64,000 nucleotides of DNA from the NCBI GenBank assembly GCA_030142905.1, contig JASJOG010000091.1, positions 1,054,001 through 1,118,000 on the forward strand. The letters run 5' to 3'. This DNA is from Heliopora coerulea. Taxonomy: Eukaryota; Cnidaria; Anthozoa; Scleralcyonacea; Helioporidae. The stretch's first letter is position 1; each line of letters opens with the position of its first letter. Position numbers and translations under genes: made by a program. Of the stretch, positions 1 through 11,100 are shown one piece after another. The notes under the pieces are model-generated. The model did not search any database. It had not been told where the DNA came from and saw nothing but the letters and a program-made list of their open reading frames with translations.

Positions 1-1274
1 TTTATAAAAGAGAGAAACACTGGCAAATAAGTGTCTACCCTTGTTTTGTCCGTTAAGTATTATAAATAAAAACTAACTAGAGCGAAGAGTAACTGCTCAT
101 CACCGCTGCCACGGTCAGTTTTTTGTAAAGATAGTGGCATATGAGCCATTATTTTATTGGAAAAGACTGTTTTACCGTGGAACAGATCACCGAGATTCTT
201 TCTGCCCTCTAACAAGCGCAAAAATCATAAGTCTGAGCTAACATAGCTGAACTTCAGTTAATGAAGACGAACGAGATAAAGTCGTTGTCGTACAATCTTC
301 CTCTAGTTGTGCGGCGCTCGTTCGTTAATTCGGTAGACTACACTCGAGGGACTGTATCTTTCTTTTATTTTGCGAATTAAGGCGTCACTCTCTCTGTACA
401 CTTCTTTCTGATTTCTCTTCACGCCATATGTATACTTCACATCCTACTTCGACGGTGTCCAAAGGACAAGTGCCAAGCCTAGGCATTAGGGTCAAGGTCC
501 AGGTTGGCTTACAGTGTTTCCAGTATAATAACTAGTTGTTTACAACAGGTTCTTTGTTCTAACATCTTAAATGTCCCGCAGCGAGAATCATGTTTTCACA
601 ATTTACTATTTGTTACGAATTTAATTAAATCTACTTTAACCTTTTAGCGATTACAATTTTACTCCAAACTATTCTACCACAGTCGTAAAATAATTCTTTT
701 AAAACTAACGTTCACTTCATCGAAAAATAACTGTGACCAACTGACTACGATAGCTTATTAACCTTTTCCAAATCTTGCTTTCGTGGTTTTCATAATTTAT
801 TGAAATCACAATTTTGGACTTAACCATGGCAGTGGTTGTTATGAACACCGGACTCATACAGCCTGCTTGTCAGGTTGTCAAGGTTTCATGTCACCCTGAA
901 AAGTAGCACAGTGCTCATCAAAGTCCGAAGAATGATCGAAGTATTGAGTTGACTTGATCACAGGGTTAGGGCCAGAGGGGGTCAGCGGGGGCTAGCGTCC
1001 CCTTTCGGGGAACCTTAGCATCCCGTCGAGGAAAAATTAACAATTTTTATCCGTAATTAAGCCACTAATAACACATTTATACATTGTACAAATTATGAAT
1101 AATTGTTATTGATAAAGTAAATGGTTTGAACCCGGGAGAATCTCAAAATGACTGCACATTAAACTGCGCCATCGTTAACCGCCATTTTCAACCTGTTCCT
1201 TAATACGGGCATATATATATATATATATATATGTACACAGATGATTTGAAATTAGCCTGGGTATCTTCGATTTA
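1..1274. other. No gene recognised; short TA microsatellite
   Basis: I see no coding exon, RNA gene or complete transposon here. A (TA)n run lies at about 1212-1232. The stretch 960-1040 is GC-rich and resembles the sequence around 44640-44740, so it may be the end of a dispersed repeat. Confidence 0.5.
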
Positions 1275-2220
1275 TTAATCCGAGGATGGACGTAAATGTG
1301 AGAATTATCAACCAATTTCGATACTACCAGTGATAAGTAAAGTGTTTGAAGGAGAAGTCTTTGGTCAAATATATAGGTATCTAACCGAAAACTCGATGCT
1401 ATCAAAATTCTGATCGGGATTTTGTCTTAAACACGCAATGGTATCCGCACTTATTCAAATGTGCGATCCATGGGTTGGGCATCATGGTCAATGGCAAATT
1501 AAATGGCGTTGTTTTGGGGGTTTTTGTTTGGTTTTCTTTTTTTTAATATTAGCAAAGCTTTTGACTCAATTTACTACAAGGTTTTGATAAAGAAGATGAA
1601 CGATCAATTTGGAATCATTGGCATTGAACTAAAAGGGTTTGAATCTTACTTGACATATAGGGAACATGTATGTCTTGTTAATGGTTACACATCATCACCT
1701 GAGAAAATACTATGTGGTGTTCTGCAAGACTCAATCCTGGGCCCATTATTGTTCCTGTTGTATATAAATGATATGCCAGATTATTTGAAAACTACAGTAC
1801 CATGACTTTATGCAGATGATACTCAAATCTTTTTATCTTCTTTCGTATGCAGATGATACTCAATTATTTTCATCTTCTTACGATTTTGACACACTAATTG
1901 AAAATCTGAATTCTGACCTAAATAATATTCAAAAATTCGGTTTCATAAAAGCAGTCTTCAACATCATCCTACCAAATCAAAAGTTATGTCGAGTCATCAT
2001 ATAATCTGAAATAAGATCGGTGATAATCCTGTTTTATTGAATAATGTGACAGCTTCCGGAACTAATTCATCTAAATGTTTGGGCGTAGAAATAGTTAAAA
2101 ATCTTAGCTGGGAAAAACACATTGAGACAATAAGCAGTAAGGCTAGTGCAGGCATTGAGGCTATTGGGCGCGTAAAGTCCTATGTTCATGTCGATACATT
2201 ACAAACCATCTATTAAGCCT
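1275..2220 (+). pseudogene. LINE reverse transcriptase, broken
   Basis: This is a relic of a non-LTR retrotransposon (LINE) reverse transcriptase, the enzyme that copies the element's RNA at the insertion site. Pieces in different frames read as the expected palm and thumb motifs in order: ENYQPISILPVISKVFE near 1295, SKAFDSI near 1550, a damaged SILGPLLFLLYINDMP near 1735, YADDTQ near 1810, and SWEKHIE further on. The catalytic YADD box is present twice because 37 bp is tandemly duplicated (units at 1809 and 1846). Stops and frameshifts rule out function. The family looks L2/CR1/jockey-like; the exact clade is not resolved. The match ends abruptly near 2220, where another LINE begins. Confidence 0.85.
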
Positions 2221-2221
2221 T

Positions 2222-3060
2222 AGGATAGCCCTATTAGTGTTGAGACTGTAGAACAAGTTGATTCATTCGATTATCTGGGTCTTCGTGTTAGTAACTGTTT
2301 GTCGTGGAAATCACATATTACAATAATATGTCGAAGGACACATTCAAGACTTAGTTTATTAAATAGGATCTTTACATTTCTTCCCAAGCCTGTTTTGTGT
2401 AGGATCTACAAAAAAACTATTTTACCAATCTTAGATTATTGTTCAATCGTGTGGCATAACTGTGGCTCGACGTTAACAAGACAAGTTGAACTGGTTCAAA
2501 ATCGAGCGATGAGAATTATCTTGAAAGAAGGAAAGAAAAAGTGTACCCAGGAAATGCGCAATTATTTAAATCTCTTAACTTTGTTTAATAGGAGAAGATT
2601 TTTTAGATATGTACTAATTTTTAAAATTTTAAATAATTTAAATTGTCCTGAACAATTATTAGACGTTTTTAAATTACGTAGTAGTGTAAGAAACAGAGAA
2701 CTCCGAGATGAAACGTTATTGGATTTACCAAAAGTTAAAACTAAGATGGGACAAACAATGTTTGCGTACGCGGTGCGAAGGACTGGAATTCTCTGCCTAG
2801 ATATATCAGAAAAATGACTTCTATTACTAGTTTTAAACGTTCTATTTATATGTATCTTTTAGACAGTGATAAAGATTCCCATATTTGTAGTTTATAGATT
2901 AATTTAGATTATTTTTTTCAATTTTTTTCAATATTGTTACATAGTTAATTTATATTTTATTAGCACTGTTCTCCCGTTAATACCAGCTTTTATGCTGATG
3001 GGATTTTTTTTAACAATATAAATAAAAAATTTATTATTATTATTATTATTATTATTATCC
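2222..3060 (+). pseudogene. LINE RT C-terminal region and 3' tail
   Basis: A 172-codon open stretch (2299-2817) reads as the C-terminal part of a LINE polyprotein: DYLGLRVSNCLSWKSHI, then TILPILDYCSIVWH and NRAMRIIL. It repeats a part of the protein already supplied by the preceding LINE, so it belongs to a different element. About 240 bp of AT-rich 3' UTR follows and ends in a TTA-repeat tail (about 3027-3058), typical of LINE clades that end in a short repeat rather than poly(A). It is 5'-truncated and lacks the catalytic motifs. The (TTA)n tail shows the insertion was on the + strand. Confidence 0.8.
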
Positions 3061-3277
3061 CTTTGTCAAATGGGCAGTGCACGAAACGTTGAAATTTTAT
3101 TAAAGATTTTTGAAGAGGTTTTAGCTGAATATTGTATACGTGTATAGTAACAATGTAGTATTTTATAGTATTTATAGAACATGTTTTTTTATTATGTTTT
3201 AAATTTGAATATATAAATGTGTGACGCCCCTCGTGGAAATCAGCTAACGTTGTTGAGGTCAGCGTAGTTAAATAAAG

Positions 3278-3329
3278 TTTTACCATACCATATCATACAA
3301 TACCATACCATACCATACCATACCATGTC
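3278..3329. repeat. CCATA pentanucleotide microsatellite
   Basis: A tandem array of the 5-bp unit ACCAT/CCATA, with a few interruptions in its first half. It lies directly before the Penelope-like fragment. Confidence 0.85.
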
Positions 3330-3344
3330 GTACCGTGCTGGTGA

Positions 3345-3745
3345 TAGTAGACCGTTTAGGCTGGTATAGTCGATGACATGCCAGACGACATATGTTGGTG
3401 AAACCGGTAGAAACTTGAACGGTAGGCTTCTGAACACAAACGAGCCACTAAGAATAACAACAGATCAAACCACATTGCCGAACACCACCGACAAACCAAA
3501 CACAACATTGACTGAGACTCGGCAGCATACATAACGTACAGTACGAAGTACAAACAGCGGCTTACATTGGTAAGCTGGCTTACCAACTTTGAACAAGAAC
3601 CACTAGACCGATCTAGAAGTTAGAAGCCTTTTCCAAAAGACTTATTCAAAACGTAAAACAAACGGCTAAAAAATACACTCACTCTAACAGTGCCAACGAC
3701 GTACACCCACAAACTGGAAACCTCCCACAACCACCCAAACGCATG
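3345..3745 (+). pseudogene. Penelope-like GIY-YIG endonuclease relic
   Basis: The reading CQTTYVGETGRNLN near 3388 is the YVGET form of the GIY-YIG nuclease motif, used by Penelope-like elements (PLEs) for target nicking. After a frameshift the reading continues SEHKRATKNNNRSNHIAEHH, then YSTKYKQRLTLVSWLTNFEQ, the usual C-terminus of these proteins. There is an in-frame stop in the middle. A degenerate hammerhead motif lies about 55 bp downstream, the position expected for a PLE 3' terminal repeat. The reverse transcriptase part is missing. It is clearly non-functional. Confidence 0.8.
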
Positions 3746-3799
3746 AAGTAATGAACCAGTCAAATAAATAGGCTGACTGTTCTTGACTACTCTTTTTCG

Positions 3800-3842
3800 A
3801 CCTTGAAGATGACCACCGCTGGGGCGGTCAAAACGTCAGTCA
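3800..3842 (+). ncRNA. Degenerate hammerhead ribozyme in PLE 3' end
   Basis: The order of parts is that of a compact type I hammerhead: core UUGAAGA (first C changed to U), a stem II closed by GACC/GGUC, AAA in place of GAA, a palindromic ACGU stem III, a C cleavage site and AGUC. Two core changes predict loss of activity. Sequence on both sides matches the locus at 35459, so the two come from one PLE family. Confidence 0.55.
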
Positions 3843-4005
3843 CCAACAGTATTTCTAAAAACTATAATAACCTGGGACGATCTACAATCACCACTACTTT
3901 CTTACCACTATTTTACCACCACCACACTTCTTTTCATGTCAAATCTAAAAATAAACTCTCTTTAGTCAGATGCTACAATTATTCTTGTGAAAAATTTTTT
4001 TGACC

Positions 4006-4047
4006 TATGCCACAGTGGACCGGCGTGGTCCGGTCCACTCTGGCATA
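4006..4047. repeat. 18-bp inverted repeat, 6-bp loop
   Basis: Arms 4006-4023 and 4030-4047 are complementary except at one position and include the core AGTGGACCGG. A GC-rich CCCC...GGGG hairpin follows at once. It looks like the end of a dispersed repeat; no transposon family is assigned. Confidence 0.6.
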
Positions 4048-4052
4048 GCCCC

Positions 4053-5123
4053 CTGTCGGGGACGATAAGCAACTGCGTCGTGGAATTCTTACTAGTTCAA
4101 GATTACGTTCGTACCTTTCTTGGTTTCATTTTTGGTCATAAAACGAAACATCTAAAAGCGTACACAGATATCGCGCAACGGAATGTAACTCGGTAGTATG
4201 CAATACACTGCAAGTGGCCCTTAAATATCTATTCACTTACCAAAAATACCTAAGTATCATGTAGTAAGTTCTTAATTCCTACTAGAACCGAAATTTCAAT
4301 AACAACAAAACAACTTTATTAGAACTACTAAGTATTTGGTAGTGAGAGTGAAACATTTAAATGACTAACTACGAAATAACTGCATAATCCAGACTACCTG
4401 TAATAACCATAAGGGCTAATCGAGACAGGCAACCAAATTTGGAGCTTGAAAAGATATTAGGCTATTACTCTGAAACTACTCTTCACCAAAAACCCTCCAA
4501 CATGCTGAACATATTGTTTTATCGGAAGTGTAACTTTGCTAAACTTCACCTACGATGGTATAAGTCGGTTGTATACCTTGACCTCAGGGTTTCAGCAGCA
4601 GCAACAGGGCACGCTATGTAATATTTTTAAAAACGAGCTGTAGTGCGTTATCGGCAATTGCATTGTGTTTTAAATCCGATAGAGCATGTACTGCGAGTTT
4701 ATTAAATGACTTCATACACGAATCCCTTAATAGGCTAATTCTCGAACAAAGTTTGAAAATATGTATTTTCTAAGCCATAAAATCATCAGGAGGAAAGTAA
4801 GCCTGTTTTACCACATTGAAAGACACGACACGATTATGATTTTCCTTTGTACTTTCCCTATGAATTATCAATGAATTTTTGAAGTAAAGTGTGAAAATCT
4901 TCTATGACATTGAGGTATCCGCCCATGTACACCCACCAACGCAATAGTTACAATAAAAAGCACTCTAATCTAAATATTTTAGGAATCTGTCAAGTAGTTA
5001 TGATAAGCATGACTAAAAATTACTTCAAAAATGCAAATGGATGAGTATGTTTTCCTTGACATCTAAATATCGCACATAATCTTGCATTTGCATGTTATGA
5101 CCTGTTGCTATGCACAGCTAATT
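4053..5123. other. No feature recognised
   Basis: AT-rich DNA with only short open frames. None resembles a known protein, and I see no clear repeat. Confidence 0.4.
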
Positions 5124-5127
5124 TTAA

Positions 5128-5216
5128 CTCTATCATACATGATTTTTTGTTCTTTTGTATTTTATTCTCTAACTTTTGTAATTAGTTGTAGTACGACAAC
5201 GGTATGCGTGGAAGGA
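5128..5216. mobile_element. piggyBac-like MITE, diverged copy
   Basis: A short non-autonomous element flanked by TTAA at 5124-5127 and 5217-5220. Its ends (CTCTATCATACATGATTT and the complement of GGTATGCGTGGAAGG) match the better preserved copy at 17684-17803. TTAA target sites and CCCTTT-like termini are the habit of piggyBac elements. Family assignment is from the ends only. Confidence 0.55.
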
Positions 5217-5220
5217 TTAA

Positions 5221-6344
5221 TTTTGTGAACAATTCTATACCTTAGTTGGACATTTTGATTCCTCTTAGTCGGCCCTTTTTATTTTACCCACTTAAGTGAA
5301 TACTTGTCGCAACATTTGCTATCGAAAAGTAAGCAGGGATTTTGTACTTTGAGTTAATTGTATAAGCCAAGGTGAAGAATCGTGTGTGACAATCGTATCG
5401 TGTGGATGGCCCCTAAAAGACAACGTTTTTCTGTCTGATTGGTCAATTTTTTCATGTTCACTGATTACTGTTATGACTTATAAACGGCAGATGATACTGG
5501 ACGTCGTTGTATAAAATTCACATTTAATTCCCCGTCAATGATACGATCCAGAAGAGTGCTCGGTTAATGCAGGTTCGTTTACTCACAATATCTTCCCAAC
5601 CAGTCGATGAGTCAAGCACAGATTTTCAAAATGAACAGTCATCATTCTTACGCATGACTGCGCATGACTTCATCAACAAATAAACATCGTTGGCTCGGAA
5701 ATCGAGTGCGGCACGTTTCTGTTGGTCAAAAATAAAAATTTTGTCGATTGTTGATTCAACTATAGGAATAGTTTATTAAAATACTACATTGTTAGAAATT
5801 GTGCGTCTTTCTTAATAACGATGTTTTGTTAAGTAATTAAAGGTAGGTGTTAATCAAATTTAAGGAAAAATGTATGACGTAAAACGGACATCAGATGGGA
5901 TATAGAACTGATAGCTGGGAACAGTGAGTACACGTGTGTGATTCAACTTCGATTTATGCGTCAATTTAGACAAGTAATAAATGTTTCACAAAAGGTTTAG
6001 CGTGTGAGTGTGGATTGGCAAGCTAATTTTCCACAAGATATTACAGTTAAAAACTGAATTACATGTGTATGACAATAGAATAAGAATAATCACTTGAAGT
6101 ATTCAGTCGGATACTACATGATAAAGGAATTTTTAAAACGGTTGGTATACATCTTAGGAAACTAGAAAGTACTCTTTGTCCTCAGTCGGCTTGTATAAGA
6201 GCTGGATTTAGGAGGTAGTAAATGTGCACGTTCGTGTCCACGATTATTTACAATGCATTAAACAGTTTTCTGCTTGAAGCATCTCTTCGAACTAAGAGAA
6301 GTGCTAGACCAGCTTTAGTAAGAGCAGTATTATAAGAGGTGCCA
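5221..6344. other. No feature recognised
   Basis: AT-rich sequence with no long open frame, no exon-like match and no obvious repeat. Confidence 0.4.
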
Positions 6345-6408
6345 GGTAAAATAATATGAATAGCTCAGCAAAACACACGAAATATAGGCATAGTGAAATT
6401 TTATTAAG

Positions 6409-6445
6409 TCTAACGTTTCGTCGCAACGTACAACATCATCAGAGA
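6409..6445 (-). ncRNA. Hammerhead-type motif, minimal stem III
   Basis: On the - strand: stem I UCU pairs with AGA, the core is CUGAUGA, stem II is GUUGU with an ACGUU loop and GCGAC, then GAA, palindromic ACGU, and U before the predicted cut. It sits at the head of a PLE start region. A 2-bp-type palindromic stem III suggests activity as a dimer, as reported for PLE hammerheads. Confidence 0.6.
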
Positions 6446-6605
6446 ATGAATGGTTATGTTACTTGAATGATACGTATAGATTGTATTACAAGGGTGATGT
6501 TAACATGATAGGCGTGTGAGAGGAAGTGTGGATGCCTATCATGTTAACATCACCTTTGTAATACAATCTATATATATATATCATTCATGTAACATTACCA
6601 TTCAT

Positions 6606-6643
6606 TCTCTGATGATGCTGCACGTTGCAACGAAACGTTAGAT
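6606..6643 (+). ncRNA. Hammerhead-type motif, minimal stem III
   Basis: Mirror copy of the motif at 6409: UCU/AGA stem I, CUGAUGA core at 6609-6615, stem II GCUGC/GCAAC with one mismatch, GAA at 6632-6634, and palindromic ACGU followed by U. The PLE start codon lies 17 bp downstream of the motif. Confidence 0.6.
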
Positions 6644-6659
6644 TTAATAAAACTTCACT

Positions 6660-6760
6660 ATGCCTATATTTCGTGTGTTTCACTGGGCTATTATATTTCT
6701 ACTTCGCCCAAGATTTCCGCCCGGTTCATCAATCGCCCAAGTTTTGAAAAATATGCATAG
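6660..6760 (+). pseudogene. PLE ORF start fragment
   Basis: The reading MPIFRVFHWAIIFLLRPRFP, then PGSSIAQV, is the N-terminal leader shared by at least six other fragments in the window, always just 3' of a hammerhead motif. Only the first 30 or so codons survive, then the similarity stops. I infer a 3'-truncated PLE copy; the leader's function is unknown. Confidence 0.65.
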
Positions 6761-7071
6761 CTCTTGTCGGTATACTCTCCAGCTTATCAAACAAATATCC
6801 AGGAAGACTGCTATAATATAATTCAGACGCTTGTTCAAAAACTGATCTAATGCATGGACAATAAAAGCGAACAAAATCAACAGATTTGACATCGGTACAT
6901 TTTAAATCGGTGGGATTATCTGAACTGAATCGAAAACACTGCCCATTTTAGTCTATGTACAGTTATAGATATTAGTAATGGCTCAGATTGCGGTTTGTTT
7001 AAGGCCTCACCTAAATTCGGGAAATATGGAATGACGCCCTCATTTGCAGGTGTAAATAAACAAACATTAAA

Positions 7072-7436
7072 TAAAAGATAAAACATATTCCGAAAACATA
7101 ATATCATCTTGTAAACTCAAGATTCGAGTTATATAAGAGACGAGACAGAAGGTTAGATGGTAATATTTTGATTTTGTTACAAAATCATCTTCAGAACAAG
7201 TGACTTTACATAAACATACATAGGTCTTTATATATTTACATGAACCGTGATGTCATCATGGTTCATGTAAATATATAAAGACCTAGGTATGTTTATGTAA
7301 AGTCACTTGGCCTGAAGATGATTTTGTAATAAAATCGAAATATTACCATTTCACTTTCCGTCTCGTCTCTTATATAACTCGCATCTTGATTTTACAAGAT
7401 GACATTAGTTTTCGGAATATGTTTTATCTTTTACTT
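7072..7436. repeat. Near-perfect foldback, about 180-bp arms
   Basis: Arms 7072-7254 and 7256-7436 are inverted copies with scattered differences and almost no spacer. Each arm holds a degenerate hammerhead-like order: CUGAAGA, stem II GAUUUU/AAAAUC, GAA or AAA, and AUAUU before ACC. The right-arm motif is at about 7310-7350 (+) and the left at about 7165-7205 (-). Stem I would pair as GGU/ACC in a common ancestor; each arm has lost one pair. Confidence 0.75.
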
Positions 7437-7547
7437 TTTGAAACTGTCGGTGGTTGTGGATAATAGATAAACATGGTGGCCAGGAATTCCACCTCCTGAA
7501 CAAAATCAACTGATTAATCATTTTGTTAGTCAACTTTGATTAATTAC

Positions 7548-8295
7548 CAAGGGCGGAGATAGCCCCCAAAAAGTGGGGGTTGCTAATGTCTGTAGGATGT
7601 AACTTAGCACAGAAGACAAATAACTTGCAGAAGAGTTTTTGCAGGATATTGTTCCAACAAATGTTGTGAAGCTGTACGGCTTTCATAAATTTTAGGAAAC
7701 CTTTTTGATTTTTAAATTATGCAACCGCATGTCAACGTATCTTACAATAACTTTTTTTTATTGTTATAAAGCTTTGAAATAGAACAGAAACTCGGGCAAA
7801 AAACGGTGACAGAGGCTCTCAGTGTACTACTACATGCACGTTTTAAACATCAAAATGTCCAAAGTAAATAATCCTTTCATCATGCAAATCCACAAATTCT
7901 TTTTCCTTTTTTTTCCTTTTTTTCTCTTTCCTTTTTCTGTCTGGTAGAGACCATATATTGAACAAAGTAAGCTGTCTTATTGCCATCGAGCTTTTGTTTA
8001 CGAGGAAAACCACGTAAAATACGTGTTTCCTGATGGCTGGTAAATACTAAAGCGAACCTTTCGGGACATATCCATGGTTGCTTCTCCACAGTTTTAGTTT
8101 TATTGATCAACTATTACACTTTAGTCGGGGACTTTTTTTCCACTTGATGTTACGCCACATTTCCTTCCGATGTCAAGATTCATTAAACATGAAAGTACAA
8201 ATTTTGAGGTTATCGGCAGAAATGGGGGGGCTCTGTCCCCCAACTTTAAAAGTGAGGGGCTCAAGCCCCCCTTGCCCCCTATATCTTCGCCCCTG
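7548..8295. mobile_element. TIR transposon with 5-bp target repeat
   Basis: Left end CAAGGGCGGAGATAG and right end, read from outside, CAGGGGCGAAGATATAG form imperfect terminal inverted repeats. The 5-bp ATTAC occurs immediately outside both ends (7543-7547 and 8296-8300). GGGG/CCCC-rich tracts sit near both ends. No transposase is recognisable in the 748 bp, so it is probably non-autonomous. The termini look hAT-like, but a 5-bp target repeat is not the usual 8 bp. Confidence 0.6.
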
Positions 8296-9402
8296 ATTAC
8301 GATTCTCTATCGATTTTTGTACGCTTTTTACAAACGCAGTTATAGCCCCACACAAAAATCGTTTACCGTCAGATTCTAGTTTTACATCGAGTGGCTACGT
8401 TTCTGGATTGTCAAGCGCATATTGTCGACTTTTTTCAACCCTATAGTAATAGGTTTGACAATGATATTCAAATAAAGTCGAATACTACCATGCTTGATCA
8501 GTTTCGCCTGATCTTGTAACTCAACTATTGAGTTCAGAAGATGTTATTCATTGGAGTATGTTCCTAGCTAGATTATTAAAATCCATATTTCAAATATACA
8601 AAAACTGCAGTTACCAATTGCAGTGGCGGATTTAAGATTTTTATCACTTCAGTCAAACTTTTAAATTTTCATTGGGGGGAGGAGTTTAATACAAAACACG
8701 CACATGCTCTATACCTCTCATATGGTTATTACATGAATTTTAGAATTAATCCCAATTTTAGTCTGAATGACTGAGTTGAATCTAAATCGGTTCGAACTAA
8801 TCATTTGGGAGTACACTTATATTTAAACGTAAATTAGAACATTCTGCACATGCCACAGGCTGAAGTAAGAATCAGCAGAAGAACCGCAGTCAACTTTTGA
8901 TATGGCTTTTTGTCAATAGTTGTAACACCACAACACTTTCCTGACAGACGGACTAAAGTGCTTCAGAGTCTTCAATACATGAATTAAGCGCAGTATAAAA
9001 TCTTGGTCTGAATAACAAAGTGTTTACACGATGCCGGGCAAGCTGTTGTTCCACAACGGATTCATGTCGTTCCGTCTAGGATTAAGGATTCAAATTACTA
9101 CAGTTACGATTGCGATTCCACGACATTTTACGCCGGTATTTTGAAAACTAACGGTTCCATTTCGTGCGGTATCCGGTAAACATAGTCTGAATTACTCTTT
9201 AGCATTAATCCGTATTACAATATCCTCAATAAGTCAAATTTTCCTGTATAAATTTTAAGAAAATCTGTTTACGAAGACCACTTTACTGGAGAGCAATGCC
9301 GGTCTTCTTGCCCACTGCATATGAAATGGCAAAATACTTGGTGCCAAAATTTATTATCGAGACGTTTACCACCATTTGCAGAACGACTGCGAAGGCTTAA
9401 TA

Positions 9403-10256
9403 GGGACCTTAAGATTTGACGACGCGCTCAGCTACAACGCGATGAAATGCGAGGAAAGACTTGGGAGAGCCGCGTCTGCGCTGCGTGTTAAAAAATCGTT
9501 AAGATTTGTGTCGATTTCTTCAACGCGACTGTATCAGTGTCACTGTATCAGCGAAATGTGCTCATTTCAAAAAGCGAGAGATGCTTTACTCGTTGCCTAC
9601 GACTCCTCTCTTATTGATGATGATGAGTTTGTGTTGTCGTACAATGCTTGCCGCTCGAAAAACCCAGAACTCCCACATCAAGACTATTCCAGATTCTGTT
9701 GAAAGGATATGGACGAAGATGAATGTGTTGCGAACTTTTGTTTCAAGAAAAATGAAATTCCAGTCCTTAGTCATGCTATGGGTCTTCCTGAACGATTCAC
9801 TTGTCAGCAGGGAACTGTTTGTGAACAAACTGAAACGCCGTGTCTACTTCTTCGGTGAATCTGTTGATTTACTCATGCGGTGATTTATTTACAGTTTTCG
9901 AAGCGGACAGAGGTGACTGTGCGGTAGATATATTTGCTGATCCTCAGGTTATAGTGATAGAACTAGTGAAAACCATGAAGTTAGATTACATTTAGGTTCT
10001 TTTCATCAATAATTTAACGATACAACATTGCATAACAAATTCAAGGCATAAAAGTAAGAAAAAAAATTATGAAACTTACATTTTAACGAAAGATGTAAAC
10101 AGCGTCCGAGGTCTAATCTGCGACGACGCCAGAAGATGCTAAAACGCCGCATCGCAGAGGCTTGACAAATTTTTACGACCCGCGCGCATACTCAGTGCTT
10201 ACATGGTCACTTCCGCCCGCGTAGTTGATGAGCGCGTCGTGAAATCTTAAGGTCCG
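9403..10256. mobile_element. Nested PIF/Harbinger-type element, deleted
   Basis: Terminal inverted repeats of 26 bp beginning GGGACCTTAAGATTT differ at only two positions (9403 onward; complement ending at 10256). TAATA flanks both ends (9398-9402, 10257-10261). Inside lies the start of a Harbinger-like transposase but not its catalytic core, so this is an internally deleted copy. It sits within the element 8621-10985 and is therefore younger. Confidence 0.7.
9560..9990 (+). pseudogene. Harbinger-like transposase N-terminus, broken
   Basis: The reading KARDALLVAYDSSLIDDDEF near 9575, then YNACRSKNPELPHQDYSRFC, followed after a frameshift by MDEDECVANFCFKKNEIPV and later FTVFEADRGDCAVDIFADPQ, resembles the N-terminal region before the DDE core of HARBI1-like transposases in invertebrates. 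At least three frames are needed. The family name is from memory of this protein type and should be checked. Confidence 0.55.
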
Positions 10257-10299
10257 TAATATCGATAAAAGTATCTCAGATTAAAAGCAAGGTCTTACC

Positions 10300-10920
10300 A
10301 TCATTCGCTGTTAAGCTCAGTAAAGAGTTTCAAAAAGCTCGTAGACAACACGTTGAAGGATCGTAAGACTGTCACTGAAAACCATCTCCACACGCTAGTC
10401 CAAGCGTTTCAAAATCAAACAAACACTGTTTACGATAATATGACCAATCAGAAGATGACCGATGAAACGTGATATTCTTGACAAGTTGGCATACCTCAGA
10501 AAACTCAGCAAGATGACATTACAAATTCGGCAAAAATCTTCAAAGTTTATACCGCTAAGCCAATAGCTAATGCTGTTAAGGAGCGTCTTAAAAGGTTAAG
10601 CCAATCAGAACAAGCGAAACAAAATGAAGATTCGGCAAAAGAGGCAACGAAATTGGTCAAACCAATCACGGCTCACGATAAAAAAAGTTTTAACAAACCA
10701 GCCAATTGCAAAGAGGAATACAATCGAAAGATTCAGCAAACTGATTGAGCTTGACCGAGAAACCGGTAAGAGCGTGATTCTGATGCTCGGCAATGTTACC
10801 AGAGACGACAAATTCACTAGAGATCTAAATACGACGCCGGGAATTAAGATTCGGCGATGTAAACAAAACTATCTGACGGGTTTAAAGTGGCAAATATGCA
10901 ACGCAAAGTCAATCTGATAT
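10300..10920 (+). pseudogene. Unidentified decayed coding fragment
   Basis: One frame reads KLVDNTLKDRKTVTENHLH and, after two stops, KPIANAVKERLKRLSQSEQA. A second frame (10624-10917) is open for 97 codons and lysine/arginine rich. It lies inside the element 8621-10985 and may be what remains of that element's protein. I do not recognise the family. Confidence 0.35.
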
Positions 10921-11009
10921 CTTAGGATAGTGAGATAGTCACCTTAGTCAGCTGATCTATTTGACGTACCCTAAATCCGCCACTGAATTGGAGGCCTACA
11001 AAAAAAGGT

Positions 11010-11100
11010 TAACCTTTTCCGGTCCGTCCCCAACATTTTAATTTTACTCAAGCTAACCCCAGGCGATTTTACTTGTCAAAGGGGGAGACATCTAGGACAA
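11010..11100. repeat. Short dispersed repeat, copy 1
   Basis: The segment beginning GTTAACCTTTTCCGGTCCGT and containing CGATTTTACTTGTCAAAGGG resembles 46136-46225 over about 90 bp. The TTAACC start recalls piggyBac-type ends. Confidence 0.5.

Larger units (their letters stand above)
6345..6695. repeat. Foldback of PLE terminal sequence
   Basis: Two arms of about 160 bp (6345-6510 and 6535-6695) are inverted copies of each other. Each carries the sequence ATTCATTCTCTGATGATG, a hammerhead core, and the PLE start region with CCTATATTTCGTGTG. The right arm continues past the palindrome into more PLE coding sequence; the left does not. Small differences between arms, including TA-repeat length, show it is not a recent event. 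Confidence 0.75.
8621..10985. mobile_element. TIR transposon, 2.4 kb, 5-bp target repeat
   Basis: Ends CAGTGGCGGATTTA and, at the right, the complement CTAAATCCGCCACTG are inverted repeats of at least 14 bp. AATTG lies directly outside both ends (8616-8620 and 10986-10990). The element contains the nested element 9403-10256. Coding traces after 10300 are too decayed to name. It shares its end type and 5-bp duplication with 7548-8295, which suggests one superfamily. Confidence 0.65.
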
